This document shows positions 1-11,531 of a stretch of 64,000 nt of DNA, in pieces. The notes beneath the pieces were generated by a model. It made no database searches, was not told the DNA's origin, and saw only the letters and a list, made by a program, of their open reading frames with translations. Origin of the DNA: Synanceia verrucosa. Lineage: Eukaryota > Chordata > Actinopteri > Perciformes > Synanceiidae. The stretch is taken from positions 6,510,501-6,574,500 of the forward strand of contig CM056556.1 of assembly GCA_029721515.1 (NCBI GenBank), given 5' to 3'. The position numbers and the translations under genes are program-made. The stretch's first letter is position 1. Every line of letters begins with the position of its first letter.

Positions 1-147
1 CCTCACCCACTGATAGCACTGGAATAAAATACAGTCAGGTCAACAAAAAAGGCAGAAAGAAGTAAAAGTGAGAAAAACTGCCATTGTAAGTTCATATGTG
101 GGTGGCTCGGTCTTGCAAAGCGCTTTTATACAGAATAAACCGATGCA
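1..147. repeat. Direct repeat, copy 1 (of 2)
   Basis: Bases 1-147 are repeated at 3888-4030 in the same orientation, with only a few substitutions and small indels. Both copies run from CCTCACCCACTGATAGCACT to a shared GATGCA, after which the flanks differ completely. The left edge of this copy coincides with the window edge, so its true start is unknown. I see no terminal inverted repeats or coding potential. It may be the edge of a local duplication of about 3.9 kb or two fragments of an unnamed repeat. Confidence 0.85.
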
Positions 148-3100
148 AAAATCCACACCTCACCATCATCTTGGATTTAAAATCTATCTGAAAGAAAAAC
201 AAAGGCAGACCTGGGAGTGTAGCGCCATGGCTTATTTTGGGTTTAAGAGTAAATCACTCAAAATTAAAAAAGAAAGTTGAAACAAAATGTTTCTGTTTGT
301 CTCTTCCCTCTCAGTGTTTAACTCCCATGTGGCTTCAGCATTCATGTCAGGTTGAATCTGACAGCAGAACTCCTGTTGCAAACAGTGTGCTTTGCTCTTC
401 CCCAAATATGCACCTCTCTGCCCTTCTCCACACTTCTCCCCTTTTCTTCCTCTCCTCGATTCCCCAGAGAACAGAATAACTTGTTTAACACAAGTAGGCT
501 CGGTCGTGATGGGCATGCATGATTGACAGAGTGAGGAGAAAAGACTGGAGGCAGAGACGAACAAGAGAGCAAACAGCGCGAGTAGAGAAGCCATGAGAGA
601 GTGGAGACAGCTGAGGACTTCAAAGGTTTCTCTGACCTTGTAGAGCATTTCTTAGGGGAGGAAATCAATACGTAATGGCGTCAAGGTGTAAGCAAGAAGG
701 GCAAGGGTAGCTTCAGGATCAAAATAATCATTCCGTTTCACTGTCGAAGCCCTGCACGCTGGTTGTACAATGCAATAAAAATTCACGTGAAGGAAAAGAC
801 ATTACAAAATCATAGAGCTGCCTCGACAGCCAAGCGTTCGCAGATCAACAGTGTTCTGCAACGCCACAAAACTTCTCACTAGATGAGGAGACAAGTGCAG
901 CTCGTACACCACACAGCGGCCGCCAAAGAATTTCAGTAATATCTCAACAATTCCCAATAAAAAGGAGGCAAAGTCTCACAGAGAGATCTGCCAGATAATA
1001 GCCCTGCTGCAATATTCATCACAGAAAGCTATGTGCTGCTAAAATTGGCTTGTTTGAACTGGTAGTGGCCAAAACGCTGTATTGTAAAATGACAAGGCCG
1101 CATTTCTCATTCTTTTGAAGATTTTAAAGCAATTTTGCAATTATCGACTGGACAAGGATAGTATTCAATCTGGAAGAGAAAATTAGAAGAGGAAGAAAGA
1201 CAGCAGGAGAGAGAATCAGAGTAGAGACTGTATGCAAGACCCTAATCAATATTTCATCCCTGTACTTTGGTATTAATTACAGTAGCTCATGGATCAGTCA
1301 GCCATTAACCACATGGGGATTCAACAGATTCAGTCCCATTAAACCTTCCTCTGCTTTCCTAATTTTTCCTGCTTCCTCCATATTATCTTTATTTTCTCTC
1401 CCTTTCCTTATCTTCTTTTTTCCTTTCTGCTCTCTTGAGTTTTTGAGCTGGGCTAAAACAACACACACAAACTGAGACATGCTACAGTCTGTTTACGCCA
1501 AACTCCCACCATGTCCTCCTAAATATACATCCACACCCACACATTAAAACCCACTCTTGGAGCAAAGAACACCTACTGACAATGAAGCAGAGCGTCAACA
1601 GAAGAGAACAGAAACGTATCTGTCAGCAGTATATGGCTCTTTGTGTTAGAGTCAGTGCATTGGTCACTGTTGCTATCACATAAACACACACTCGTAATCT
1701 TTGCAACCCTTCCCTACACATGGTGGATTTCAGTGTAAGCCTCGATGTCTAAATCATAACCTGTCTTAGACGTCTCTTTAGCTATTTCCACCCCTGCTGT
1801 CTAGGAGAACTTTGCTGTTGATAAGCATTTAGCGGCTCTTTTGAGCTCAATGTCTCGTGGGCATTTTGTGGAGGTCAGTACACAAAAAACAAAAAAACAC
1901 CATTGATGTTGCTCCAGGCTTTGGCTGTGTTATGACTGCAGAGAGCAATAATGTGATAATATTCCAGTAATCCACTGAACTGAATTCATTTTGTTCATAA
2001 TGTTATGAAGAGCTAACAGGATCAATAAACAGTGCATCGGGTAATGAAATTCCAAATGGTTATATTCCTCATTGTATTGAAGTAATAATAGACTTTTAAA
2101 CTGACAAACATCACCCCCCTTGAGTGGGCCTCCAATTTGTTGTCCTTCCTGTGTGTCTCCCAGTGATTGAATAAAGCAGGCCAAGGGGGATAGTCGCTAC
2201 TGGCCTATGCATTTCACACAATATGCAAAAAAAAGTAATTCTTTTTGCAAAAAGAAAGTCTCGCTCAGTGGCACAGGTCAATATGTCAATGTTTGGTGAT
2301 TTTGCCCTGATCATTTAAGTTTTGCCAAACTGCATCACTGTGGCCAAGTGGCAATTAAAGAACAATAACGACAGATCTTAAAATGTGTAGTCATCAAGTC
2401 AGCGAACTGACTTGGCAAGTCAGTTACACAGAAATAGTCATCTGAAAGTACCATTAGCTGCTGGTTATTTCAGAGCAAATAAGGATACTGCACTAAAACT
2501 CCCAGAGTGCATTGAATTGAGTTATGGTTTGTTTTATTGCGTTCAAATTTAACGTTTCATTTGAACTTGCTTTGAAGCCTGAATGGCTAAAATGATCCAG
2601 CATTTCATAAGGAACTGGAAATAAGAAAGAAGTGAGAAAAAGCTGTGTTGGAGAAAATCTCCATCCTAATTATCAACATGTGGCTCATCAGATTCTCTTA
2701 TGACCCCTTTGGGAGCTCTTGCCCACCTGGTTGGGGACTACTGTTGAAAACCAAAAGCAGGGCCAGCAACATTGGTTGCAATCTGCAAACACACTACTGG
2801 ATGCATCCAGATCCGACACACTGTACATTTTAAGACATGCAAACATTTTTGTTTTCATTTTGGGCAGAATATGACCTGATGAGTGAGCAGCTCTTGTGTT
2901 TGGTTGATGGGCTGCAGCCCTGCTCATGCACACTCTCATTAAAAGCAGTATGAAAGTTGAACTTGCACTTATTTTTAAGTGTTTTGAAAATATGAATTCC
3001 TCTAACCAGAGAGGCCATGGCCTCAGCCTTCAGGACCACAAGTTTAGAACACATTGTTTCTCTTTCTTTTTCTCCCAACTGTCCCAGTCTTTCCCCACTT

Positions 3101-3887
3101 CTTGCTCTATACATCATGTCCACTCATCCTTTCAGCCCGACTACACATCTGTCCTCACTCGCCTGCCCATGCCCTGCCTAGACAAGGGCAAAGAGGCTAA
3201 TCCTGGCTCTGAGGCCCTGTAAGCTCAGTCAGCTCTCCTCCTTCTCTCTTCTGTCAAGATCCATTTTGTCTAACACTCTCCCAGGCTGTCGTTATGGACA
3301 CTGGAGAGCAGGGTGGTGCTTTTGACCTCTTTGTGTGAGGAATTAGTCAGCAGCCTGTCTTTGAATCATTGCTTAAAAATCCCTTAGACCTGCCAACACA
3401 TATACCTACAAGCACATCGACATAGTGCAGACTACTTATACATTTTCATCTAAAATCCACTTATGTGTTGCAAAGCAGAGGTTTCTTAAAAACATATGAC
3501 TCAATTAAAATGATCTTTAGGGGAGTCTTAGGCATATACAGCCGGTCGGTAATTCGATAAACTGCATCTTTCATGCAATAACACTCAGGCTGGTGGTAGT
3601 GCATCTCTTCTCTCAGGCCACACTGTTATTTAAGAGTGAAGTAAGAAAAAGTATTTACATGACTCAAGCTGACCCTTGTGCTAGATGGGATCGGCAGAAC
3701 AAACAAGAGAGGAGCAGCAGGGCTCAGGAGGAAGAAAGAAGCCTATCTTTTCTAAGTGAATAAACATACCCCTGACCATTTGACAACTCCCGGCCTATGA
3801 GGCGTAGCAGACTGGAACACACACATCTACAATAAGTAAATAAATAAAGGATGGGGGACCAGGTTTGCATGATTATATTCTGAACTT
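148..3887 (-). other. ldlrad3 intron 2, no feature recognised
   Basis: This is intronic by position, downstream of ldlrad3 exon 2 on the minus strand. I looked on the minus strand for a further LDLa module (six cysteines with a CDG...DC...SDE pattern) and found none, so exon 3 should lie left of the window. The open frames here are short, of low complexity or random in composition. I see no structured repeat or RNA gene. Confidence 0.5.
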
Positions 3888-4030
3888 CCTCACCCACTGA
3901 TAGCACTGGAATAAAATTCAGTCAGGTCAAAAAAAAGGCAGAAAGAAGTAAAAGTGATAAAAACCATTGTAAGTTCACATGTGGGTGGCTCGGTCTGGCA
4001 AAGTGCTTTTGAAGAGAATAAATCGATGCA
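3888..4030. repeat. Direct repeat, copy 2 (of 2)
   Basis: This is the second copy of bases 1-147, slightly shorter through small deletions. Its left flank (TATTCTGAACTT) is visible and shows no obvious target duplication. Confidence 0.85.
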
Positions 4031-5810
4031 TCCCAGTATGTGCTGCACGCTTCGCAAGGCCGTGTTCAAAATTTCATACAGATTCAAAATAATTCCATGA
4101 TCCACTGAGTAATTTGCAAGTCCACATTGATTTTTTTTTCTCATTTGTGTTTCCCTGTTAGCTACGTGGTTTCCTAATTTCTCATTAATGAGACACCGGG
4201 GAGATGTCACCACATGTGACCTTTACCTCAGGCTCTGCAGAAGTACTTGGACCACAGATATCAGCACTATCTGCTGGCTGAACAGTGTGGGCTTACAGCG
4301 GAGCTACTCTCACACTTCTGCTGTCCTCTGGTGCAAAAGTATGTGGTAAATATAGAAACTGGTCCTGGAGCAAACTACCAGAGAATTTTTTGGGCTCTCA
4401 CATACATAAAGGTATTGTCTATATATAGTATGTGTGTACACTGTATTTGTTGAATGATTTGGTTTCATCCCATGTCAATTAAAATGTAATAACTAAGGAA
4501 ATAAAGTGATCGAAAAAGCTAGATTGATGGACAATTAAAACATATTCTGTCAGAAGCCACCTACAGATGGGAGGAAATTTAATATCCGGTGGTGGTCAGT
4601 ACTGCTCTGCCTCCACGGTAATGATTGTAATTGCACAGGACAGTGGCCAGGCATCATCGGATACACTGTGTTATTTCCCTACTGGTTACATATACAGTAG
4701 GGAAAAGAAAAGCCAGCTTTATAGAAGTATTCCACAAAATAAAAGTAATTCCTGGTATTTTCTGAGCATTGAAACACTTTATCCATGTAGCTAAGTGACA
4801 GAAGGAGAATAAGTTGAGTCAACAAACTGTCTTTCAAGTCAGCAAATTTACCATCTCTCTCTAAATATATACACAACAGTGTGAGTGCATGCGTTGTCTT
4901 AGAGGGGGGTGTCTAATTACGATTCTTCTTGCAGAGAATCCAGGGCTGCAGTTTCAAAGCTTCCAGGCGCTGTGCTCTCCTCAGATAATAGACATCCAGA
5001 CAGAACTCCTGCTGTAGCCACCATAATGAGTCCTCCTCTTCACCTCCTCTGCCTCCCTTGTTGCCCCCCCTGCCTGTCTGAACCCCTGATGTAACCAGAG
5101 GTTTGTCTGGGGATTTTTGTGAAGCAGTCACTGGAGATATCGACTGACAACTAGCCATCTATTTGTGGATAATATGGCCCACTTATGCCAGGGCAGATAA
5201 TGTAGACGTTGACAACAAACACAAACAGTCCCCTGACAAGCAGAGAGGTGGGCTGAGTGTGATGCTTTATGATAACTTGCTTTTATCTTTAGCAGTAAAG
5301 CATGTAGTGTTAGCAACAGATTAAAAAAAAGTTTTGCTTGTCTGTAGGTTCAAAGTGAAAAGTATTCAATGTGAATGTGAGTGTAATAAATTGAAACACG
5401 AGTTGAGTGATTAGATAAAACAGGAGGACTTAATGTATCTAATCCTGATACAATTATTGTCATTACATTGCAGAGTTGTTCTTCAAGGTCCGACAGTTGC
5501 TGACAGTTTAAGGCCATTGAGTGATGAGAATCTGAGGCACAGAATCTCATTGTGTAACGAATAGTCTGATTAGAAAAACTCCAGTTTGGCTTGACTACAG
5601 TCTGACTAAGGTGAACAGTATATATGACTTTTAAACTTTGATATTAGCCGGACTAAGGCAATAACTTGAATTTCTCTAAGTGCATGTAAATGTACTGAGT
5701 TCCGCCACTATTTATTTATGCGTTTTTTTATTTAATCAAAATAATAGTGGTTAACAAAAGAAACTTGTGAGGAGAATGCGATACAAAGAAGTTCCATGCT
5801 GTACTGTAAA
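4031..5810 (-). other. ldlrad3 intron 2, no feature recognised
   Basis: Intronic sequence. I see no exon-like frame with splice sites and no element ends that I can support. Confidence 0.45.
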
Positions 5811-5925
5811 ATTTTAAGACCCAGATATCAAAATTCAAGACTTTTTCCAAGTCTTTTTAAGGTATTATTTCCAAATTCAGAAATTCGATGCTTTGAAGAC
5901 TTTTTAAGACCCCACAGGAACCCTG
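5811..5925. repeat. Degenerate transposon end fragment
   Basis: The sequence has repeated AAGACTTTTT/AAGTCTTTTTAAG blocks and ends in GACCCCACAGGAACCCTG. It resembles the right end of a fish interspersed repeat whose ends read CAGGGTTTC and GAAACCCTG. No matching left end is visible, so I treat it as a fragment. The family assignment is from memory. Confidence 0.4.
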
Positions 5926-5937
5926 TATAGTCTAGCA

Positions 5938-6609
5938 TAGGGCTGTGCGATATGGATAAAATTCTATATCCCGGTATAGCCAAGTTTATATCCCGATAAT
6001 GAAATATATATTCCGATATAATTTTTTTTTCTGATGTGTTTTTAATTTCCATTGCGCTCTCCTCCCTCTCCTCTGCGGCGTAATCCCTCATATGCTTTTA
6101 TTCTGAAGGCCAACTTTGAGAGTGACAGGAACCCCGGCTATGTTTGCACTGTATTTTATTATAAAGTTTGGCTGGTAATAAAGATGTGTTTTAAGCTATA
6201 ATAAATCATTCACACGCAACACGACATCCTCCTGCTGCTTTATCTCTGTTTATTTCCGAGTGAGAACTGCCGCAAATCTGTCCTTACGGGTGACGTAAAC
6301 ATGCTACCACAAAGCAGTAGTGTTGCTGCGGTTACAGTAGCCATCATACTATTATGTCTGTGCTTCATACAATACACGTTTTTAACTCGCATGATACATT
6401 TGAATTATCCAGCGGTCATTCCGTCGTTGAGTTGTAATTTACACGGCGTATCTAAACCACAACCAGAGTAACGTTTATGATAGCGTAGCACCAGAGCTAA
6501 CCAAATAGCTACATGTTAAAATTACGATATAAACAACAGAGGCTTATATCGTACGGTAGACATTTTTCTACCGCATTACGATATATATCGTAATATTGCA
6601 CAGCTCCTA
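5938..6609. mobile_element. hAT-like non-autonomous element (GCTGTGCGATAT family), copy 1
   Basis: The left end reads TAGGGCTGTGCGATATGG. The right end reads CGTAATATTGCACAGCTCCTA, so the termini are imperfect inverted repeats rich in ATCG/ATAT. I could not settle a clean target duplication. The right half (about 6290-6600) is clearly the reverse complement of 30681-31095, which supports a dispersed family. No transposase frame remains. Confidence 0.65.
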
Positions 6610-7524
6610 GCGCACCTCTTAAAATGTTCCTCTGCATATATAACTTAAAATCACAAAAAGGCATTGCAAACTTAGAGGACTGCAGAGTTTGGCTGTGTGG
6701 GCTGTGCATGTCTGTCACAGAACACAACTTTGCCGAGAGATGTCGGCCTGTTCCCTGAGCTGCCAACAAGAGAGAACAGCGAGAGAAGTGACTGCTGGAG
6801 GAGGAGAAAAGAGGAAAACGAGAGAAGTGACAGAATGGAGGACAAACCATATGTCCTTATTTGGCAGGGTATTAGCTGTGTAAAAACATAACATCTCTGC
6901 AGGAAGATAGTAATGCTCTTCTAATTGGAAGCAAACGACAAGCCAAAATTAAGTGAGAGGAGTGAAAACCATTCATATGGAGATGGACATGAAGATTGGG
7001 GGGGGGGGCCGTTCAGTGAGGCAGAGCCTCAAAGTCAATCCTCATCAGTCATCCCATGTTTGTGTGGAGGTCTGGCTGAGAAGGGAGGGGAAGAGGAGGA
7101 GCAGCAGACTAGAAAGATCAAAGCCGACTAAAAGTGAGGATCAAAACGGAACCATTACTGTAGCCTTACAGTAGAATTAATTCATGCGCCACTATTGCTG
7201 CATGCAGAAGTAATCGGCCTTTGCTTTGATGGTATTAAGTTTTACCCTGGTGCTGAACTGGGGTCGTGGGTCTGGCAGGGAGGAGGATAGATGCACGCTG
7301 TTGGGGAGAGGGAAGGATTGAGGAAGGACATTTATTTAAATAGCCAGAGAAACTGGTCTAAATGGTGCTCGTGGCTCTATGGCTAGGAATGGGAGAATGT
7401 CAGACAGAGAGAGGAGTTAAGGAGTTGAGAGGACATGACGTGACTCAAAATAGGCTTCACAGCTTTGAGGCACAGCTAAGGGCTGAAAAAAAGGATTTGA
7501 TAATGGAATCTAAAGTGGACTTAC
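6610..7524 (-). other. ldlrad3 intron 2, 5' part
   Basis: This stretch directly follows the exon 2 donor on the minus strand. It is purine-rich on the plus strand, with an uninterrupted G run near 6999-7007. The overlapping open frames here are by-products of low-complexity GA-rich sequence. I recognise nothing functional apart from the donor at 7523-7524. Confidence 0.5.
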
Positions 7525-7671
7525 GACAGCCTTTCTCATCGCTCTTGTCGAAGCAGTCGGGCAATCCATCGCACTGCCACCCACCTGGGACACACTTCCC
7601 ATCACCACACATGAAGTTTCCAGGGATGTTGCACTCGGTGGTGAAGTTGTTCCCTGGGAGCAGCTGGCTCT
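7525..7671 (-). CDS. ldlrad3: LDLRAD3 coding exon 2, first LDL-receptor class A domain
   Basis: This exon encodes the mature N-terminus and first LDLa module of LDLRAD3, a single-pass membrane protein with three LDLa modules outside the cell. Read on the minus strand, the acceptor is GTATCAG before 7671 and the donor is GTAAGT starting at 7524. The exon is 147 bp and phase 1 at both ends, the usual symmetric LDLa cassette. It starts ESQLLPGNNFTTEC, then shows the six LDLa cysteines (about residues 31, 39, 44, 51, 57 and 66), the calcium-binding pattern CDGLPDC...SDE, and an NFT N-glycosylation sequon before the domain. From remembered family sequence it is nearly identical to human LDLRAD3, including GLPDCFDKSDEK; this identifies it more specifically than a generic LDLa. 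LDLRAD3 is reported to act in ubiquitin-ligase-linked endocytic trafficking and, in mammals, to serve as an alphavirus receptor through this domain. No missing key residue is seen. Confidence 0.95.
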
Positions 7672-8076
7672 CTGATACAATGACAGAGGAAGGAAAAGAC
7701 AGAGGAGGACAATGAGAAAGAGAGTTGATTATTACAATCTGGCTGCATAAAGAAATTAAACAGAAGGAGAGATGTGTTGCATTCCAGTGATATTCATCAA
7801 CACATCCACAATGGAAGACCGTTATTATTGCCAGTCTCTAAAGATAGAAAAACAATAAAGGCAGTGGCTCTCTTTAAAAAGCTATATCACTCTGCCGGCA
7901 AAATAAACAGACAACAATCTCATGAATACAAAAGCAGAGAAGGTCATTTGGTGTTAACAGTATCGTGAGCGTAAGCATCAAGTTTAGAACTGGGCAGCAT
8001 TGTAATCGGGCAGATCAAGAAACAAACGCAGAAGAACGTTCACATACAAACAGAGGCATGTCGGACAGAGATGCAT

Positions 8077-8077
<1 letters not shown>

Positions 8078-8114
<37 letters not shown>
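8078..8114. repeat. (CA)n microsatellite
   Basis: An uninterrupted CA dinucleotide run of about 18 units in ldlrad3 intron 1. It produces an artefactual His-Thr run in one frame. Confidence 0.97.
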
Positions 8115-8115
<1 letters not shown>

Positions 8116-8521
8116 AGGAAATAAATGCATTCAGCAGAAAGCGCCCTGAGCTCGTTCAAGGCCTTTCTGGTTGAAAGCAGCAGTGCTGCTGTGGTATAAT
8201 GGGCTGGAGTGTGAAACATGCAATGTGGTAAACAATTTAGCTTGTAAACAAAACCACAGGAGTGATAATGAGGAGTTCTGGACAGCCCGGGAACACTTCC
8301 ATGCTACAGAGTTGTATCTGGCTTCAGCTGGTACAGGCCACTTTATTACACTTGAGAGCAGGACGCAGGAGGTGTGTGAACTTTCAAGTCTTGAGTGATG
8401 GTCTGGTTTACCAGTAAAGTGACCGACTAGGTTACATCATCTCTCTTTTTTTCATGACTCCAACTGTGAAGGGCAGCAATGTGAAAATGATAGAACAGTA
8501 CTGAACAGTTATCATAACTGA

Positions 8522-9226
8522 TAGGGATGTGACGATACAGTCAGCTCACGAGACAAGACGATACACGATATTAGGTTCATGAGAATGAAACTATAACACT
8601 ATAATGACAAAATATTGTATATGACTGGACAAAAAGTCATTTCACTCTATTTTATTAAACAGTTTATTTAACTCTGCTTCTTATATAATTAACAAAAAAT
8701 ACATCAAATCACTTTTAATCAAAGTCAGTGTTGTAGCACCAGCAGCATGAGGTGAGACGTGTCTGAGCTGAATGTGGTGATGCTACAGCATATATAATGG
8801 GAACGTTTTTTGTTCTGGTGTTGCACTTTGTAGACGGTCCCTGCACTGTCATTATGAGCAATGTTTTCCGTGGAGCACCGGGGACGCATCGTTTCAGTGA
8901 AAATATGGTTGTCGCTTATCATGTGCTTCACCAACATAACTGAAATGCATCTCTAGATCATACTGGATTTGACATATTGATCCAAGAAGTTTGAATCTGC
9001 CAATATCTGTCTAACTTTACTGAAGTGCTGCAGTTGCTGCTTTCCTTCGCTTCTTCTTGTCAGTTTCTGGCAGACTAGACGTAGCAAAGGCTCATTACTG
9101 CCACCCACAGGTCACAAATAGAAGCTTGGATAGCTAAAAGTCTGACATTTTTTTCACTTAAATGAGAAATATTGTCACAATTTAATCTTGCGAGATCTCG
9201 TGGCATGAGATCTCGTCACAGCCCTG
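8522..9226. mobile_element. hAT-like non-autonomous element (AGGGATGTGACGA ends)
   Basis: The left end is TAGGGATGTGACGATACA. The right end, reverse-complemented, is CAGGGCTGTGACGAGATCTC, so the termini share AGGG(A/C)TGTGACGA. Flanks ATAACTGA (8514-8521) and CTAACTAA (9227-9234) match at 6 of 8 bases, consistent with an aged 8-bp hAT target duplication. No transposase frame is seen. It lies in ldlrad3 intron 1. Confidence 0.75.
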
Positions 9227-10200
9227 CTAACTAAGCATTTAAATGTCATTTTATAGGGATGCACAGAGAGTCAATATATCACACTATAGTGTTGTTAAAA
9301 GAAAATATGCTGCCTCTGTTCTTGCAAAATTTCAAAATAAAGTTGCTAAATTAATTCAATTGTGCAATTTGTTTTCTCTATTTAATCACCCATTCTCCAT
9401 ACGGCAGTATGCACAACCAAGGGATCCATTGTTCTCCAGTACAAATGGAAAGCTCTGACATTTGACTGTTTGTGAATTCATAACTGGAGCTCACAGGTTG
9501 ACAGTTAGTTGATGTTCTCTTAGTAGATGTAGCCGGTTTCCAGAATATAGCTGAGCAACTGACAGATAGGCATCATCTGTCCTTACATCATCCCTCTCCT
9601 AGTGCGTTAACGCAGCAGGTTGTGGAAACTAGATAGATCCTCTCATGAGACAGCGCGACCCTTCTGATCCTCTGACTGTCGGGATGATGCAAACCCCGCT
9701 TTTGTCTCTTGCAATATACAGAAGGGAAGAGAGGAATAAAGAGAAAAGGCTCCTGTAATTCATGACGACTGCAAAGCATTCCAATTATCATTTCTCACTG
9801 GTGGGAGGACCCTCTGAATGTAAGTGTCGATACGCATTAGTGATTATTGCCGTCACAAAACTGAAACAAATAGCAAACTGTTTGTGCTCGCTTCTTAGTA
9901 TTCCACCTGTGTGCTGTAATATTTCAGTAAATAGAATAATACCGATCCCAGTGGTGTTGCAGACACTATTTCTCACAGAGAGCAATTTGTTGAACCTCTT
10001 TAAAATATAAACAGGTATAGGCTATGTGAAAACACCCATACGTCAATTTTATTTTATCTTTCTGAAAAAAAACACCATGATCTTCAAAAACATCTCTCTT
10101 GACTCGTCTCCTCCCCCGCTTGTTTATTTGTCTCTTTCTGAAAAAGGGAATTACGTACGGATGAAAACTCAGGGATGACTCAATGAACGGCCCTAAAGAA

Positions 10201-11029
10201 TATGGCTTTGACTTTGGCCAAAAATCATATTTGAAGTTTGTTTGTTTATCAATAATCAAATATATTTGAATATTTATTAATAATATTTTGACATTCAAAT
10301 GCCTTCAGTAAGACCTATATTGGCATCAAACTAGTATGTGGACGAAAGCTTGAAACGCGCTCCCATATATCACGTTAATTGGCCTCATATTTTCGGAAAT
10401 GAACTGTGTCAGGAAATCTGTCGCTCTGTTTGGACAGGCATACGGGAGGCCTCGCGAAGGAGATAGCATGGAGCCGATTCTGGCCTGCCACACCCCTGAT
10501 CCCTCCCCCTCCTCCTCTTCTAGCTTACCGGGATGTAGTGTTGACAGGTGGGCTCTCAAGTTGCTGGTTGTCACGTGGTATGTGAGTTTGGTCCTACGTA
10601 TTTTACATATCACTTTGTCCTTAGTCGTGATTTTTTCCTGTTCCTTTGGGAACCCAAAGAAGCGCCACACGTTGCTTTTCAGATGGTCTGGAGTGTAGAT
10701 TTCAAACTCCTCAGGTGTAGTTGTTGTAGGCATTGTCGCAGCCATTGTTCTGTTATGCAAAAAAGGCACTAACCAGGATGCTAACATCACCACAGGAGCC
10801 GACATGACCAATAATAGCCTTTCTAATGAGCACGCGATTCACAACTTCACCAGGCGTGAAAAAGCCTCGGAATCTAAATTGAAAACATTTAACAAGCAAA
10901 CACATTTACAAAAACTAATGCCCATATCAGGTTCAAATATTAAGGGCTGCCTAATATTCGTTCAAATATCTTTATTTTTGTAAATATTCAAATTATATTT
11001 GAATAACGAAGTTCAGAGTCAAAGCCCTA
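10201..11029 (-). mobile_element. Short hAT element with BED zinc-finger remnant
   Basis: The element begins TATGGCTTTGAC and ends GTCAAAGCCCTA, giving inverted ends TA(T/G)GGCTTTGAC followed by AT-rich subterminal TTTGAA/TTCAAA blocks. It is flanked by CTAAAGAA (10193-10200) and CTAAAGAC (11030-11037), an 8-bp target duplication with one difference. Eight-bp duplications are typical of hAT transposons. Inside is a minus-strand frame for the N-terminal part of a ZBED-like transposase, and the catalytic part is missing. At 829 bp it is a non-autonomous, internally deleted element. Confidence 0.85.
10326..10745 (-). pseudogene. hAT (ZBED-type) transposase N-terminal remnant
   Basis: The minus-strand frame starts MAATM and runs through SNVWRFFGFPKEQ, a stretch typical of a BED finger. 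It then reads VICKIRR, where the second cysteine of the C-x2-C pair has become Arg, and SNLRAHLSTLHP with the two histidines kept. The following part (FLTQFISENMRPINVIYGSAF) matches the segment that follows the BED finger in ZBED transposases, where a catalytic domain should begin. The frame then stops, so neither the RNase H-like catalytic core nor the C-terminal dimerisation region is present. A start further upstream at 10811 is possible. Because the element is deleted and one zinc ligand is lost, I treat it as non-functional. Confidence 0.75.
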
Positions 11030-11098
11030 CTAAAGACATACAGCAATCAGGCATCTGCCTAATGTTGTATCAATCCCCTTTTTGCTAACAAAGCAGTC

Positions 11099-11531
11099 CT
11101 GACCTCTGACCCCTGAAGGTGTGCTATGGTATCCAACACCTTTCTCTCAGAACCAGCATAAACTCCTCTGGTCTGTTGGATCAGACCACCAGGACCAACC
11201 TTCACTCCCCACTTTCATCAGTGATCCTTGTCCTCTCATGACCCTGTCTCTGGTTCACCACTGGTCCTTCCTTGAACCACTTTTGATGGATCCTGACCAC
11301 TGCAGACCAGGAACACCCCACCAGAGCTGCAGTTCCAGAGATGCTCTGACCCAGTCCTCTAGCCATCACTGTTTGGTTCTTGTTGTCAAACTCACTCAAA
11401 TCCTTAAAGTTGTCCATTTCTCATGTTTCTAACATGACAACTTTGAGTACAAAATGTTCATTTGTTGTCTGTGTTATTCACTTTACCTGCCAGTATGTCA
11501 TGTGGTCATAATGTTATGCTTGATTGGTGTA
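11099..11531 (-). mobile_element. Tc1/mariner remnant, internally deleted
   Basis: The plus-strand right end reads CATAATGTTATGCTTGATTG followed by GTGTA, the reverse complement of a well-known fish Tc1-like terminus (TACACC... CATAACATTATGACCAC), ending at a TA as expected. The transposase N-terminus lies inside on the minus strand. At the left, GACCCCTGAAGGTGTGCTATGG, which in full copies lies in the distal part of the transposase gene, is joined directly to CACCTTTCTCTCAGAACCAGC. This implies that most of the transposase has been deleted. The far-left terminal repeat was not found. Confidence 0.85.
11202..11417 (-). pseudogene. Tc1-like transposase N-terminal fragment
   Basis: The minus-strand frame contains KDLSEFDNKNQTVMARGLGQ followed by SISGTAALVGCSWSAVV and a WFKEGPVVNQRQGHERTR stretch. 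This is the paired-like helix-turn-helix DNA-binding region of Tc1-family transposases of fish (pattern LSEFD...ARRLGQSISETA...VGCSRSAV). The frame ends soon after the first DNA-binding domain. No DDE catalytic residues are present, so it cannot encode an active enzyme. Confidence 0.85.

Noticed and set aside
1..7524. A further LDLa exon of ldlrad3 in the left part of the window
   Set aside because: No minus-strand stretch shows the six-cysteine and SDE pattern with splice sites, so exon 3 is presumed outside the window.
10399..10772. Plus-strand frames opposite the BED fragment
   Set aside because: They are shadows of the minus-strand transposase remnant, which has the clear family signature.
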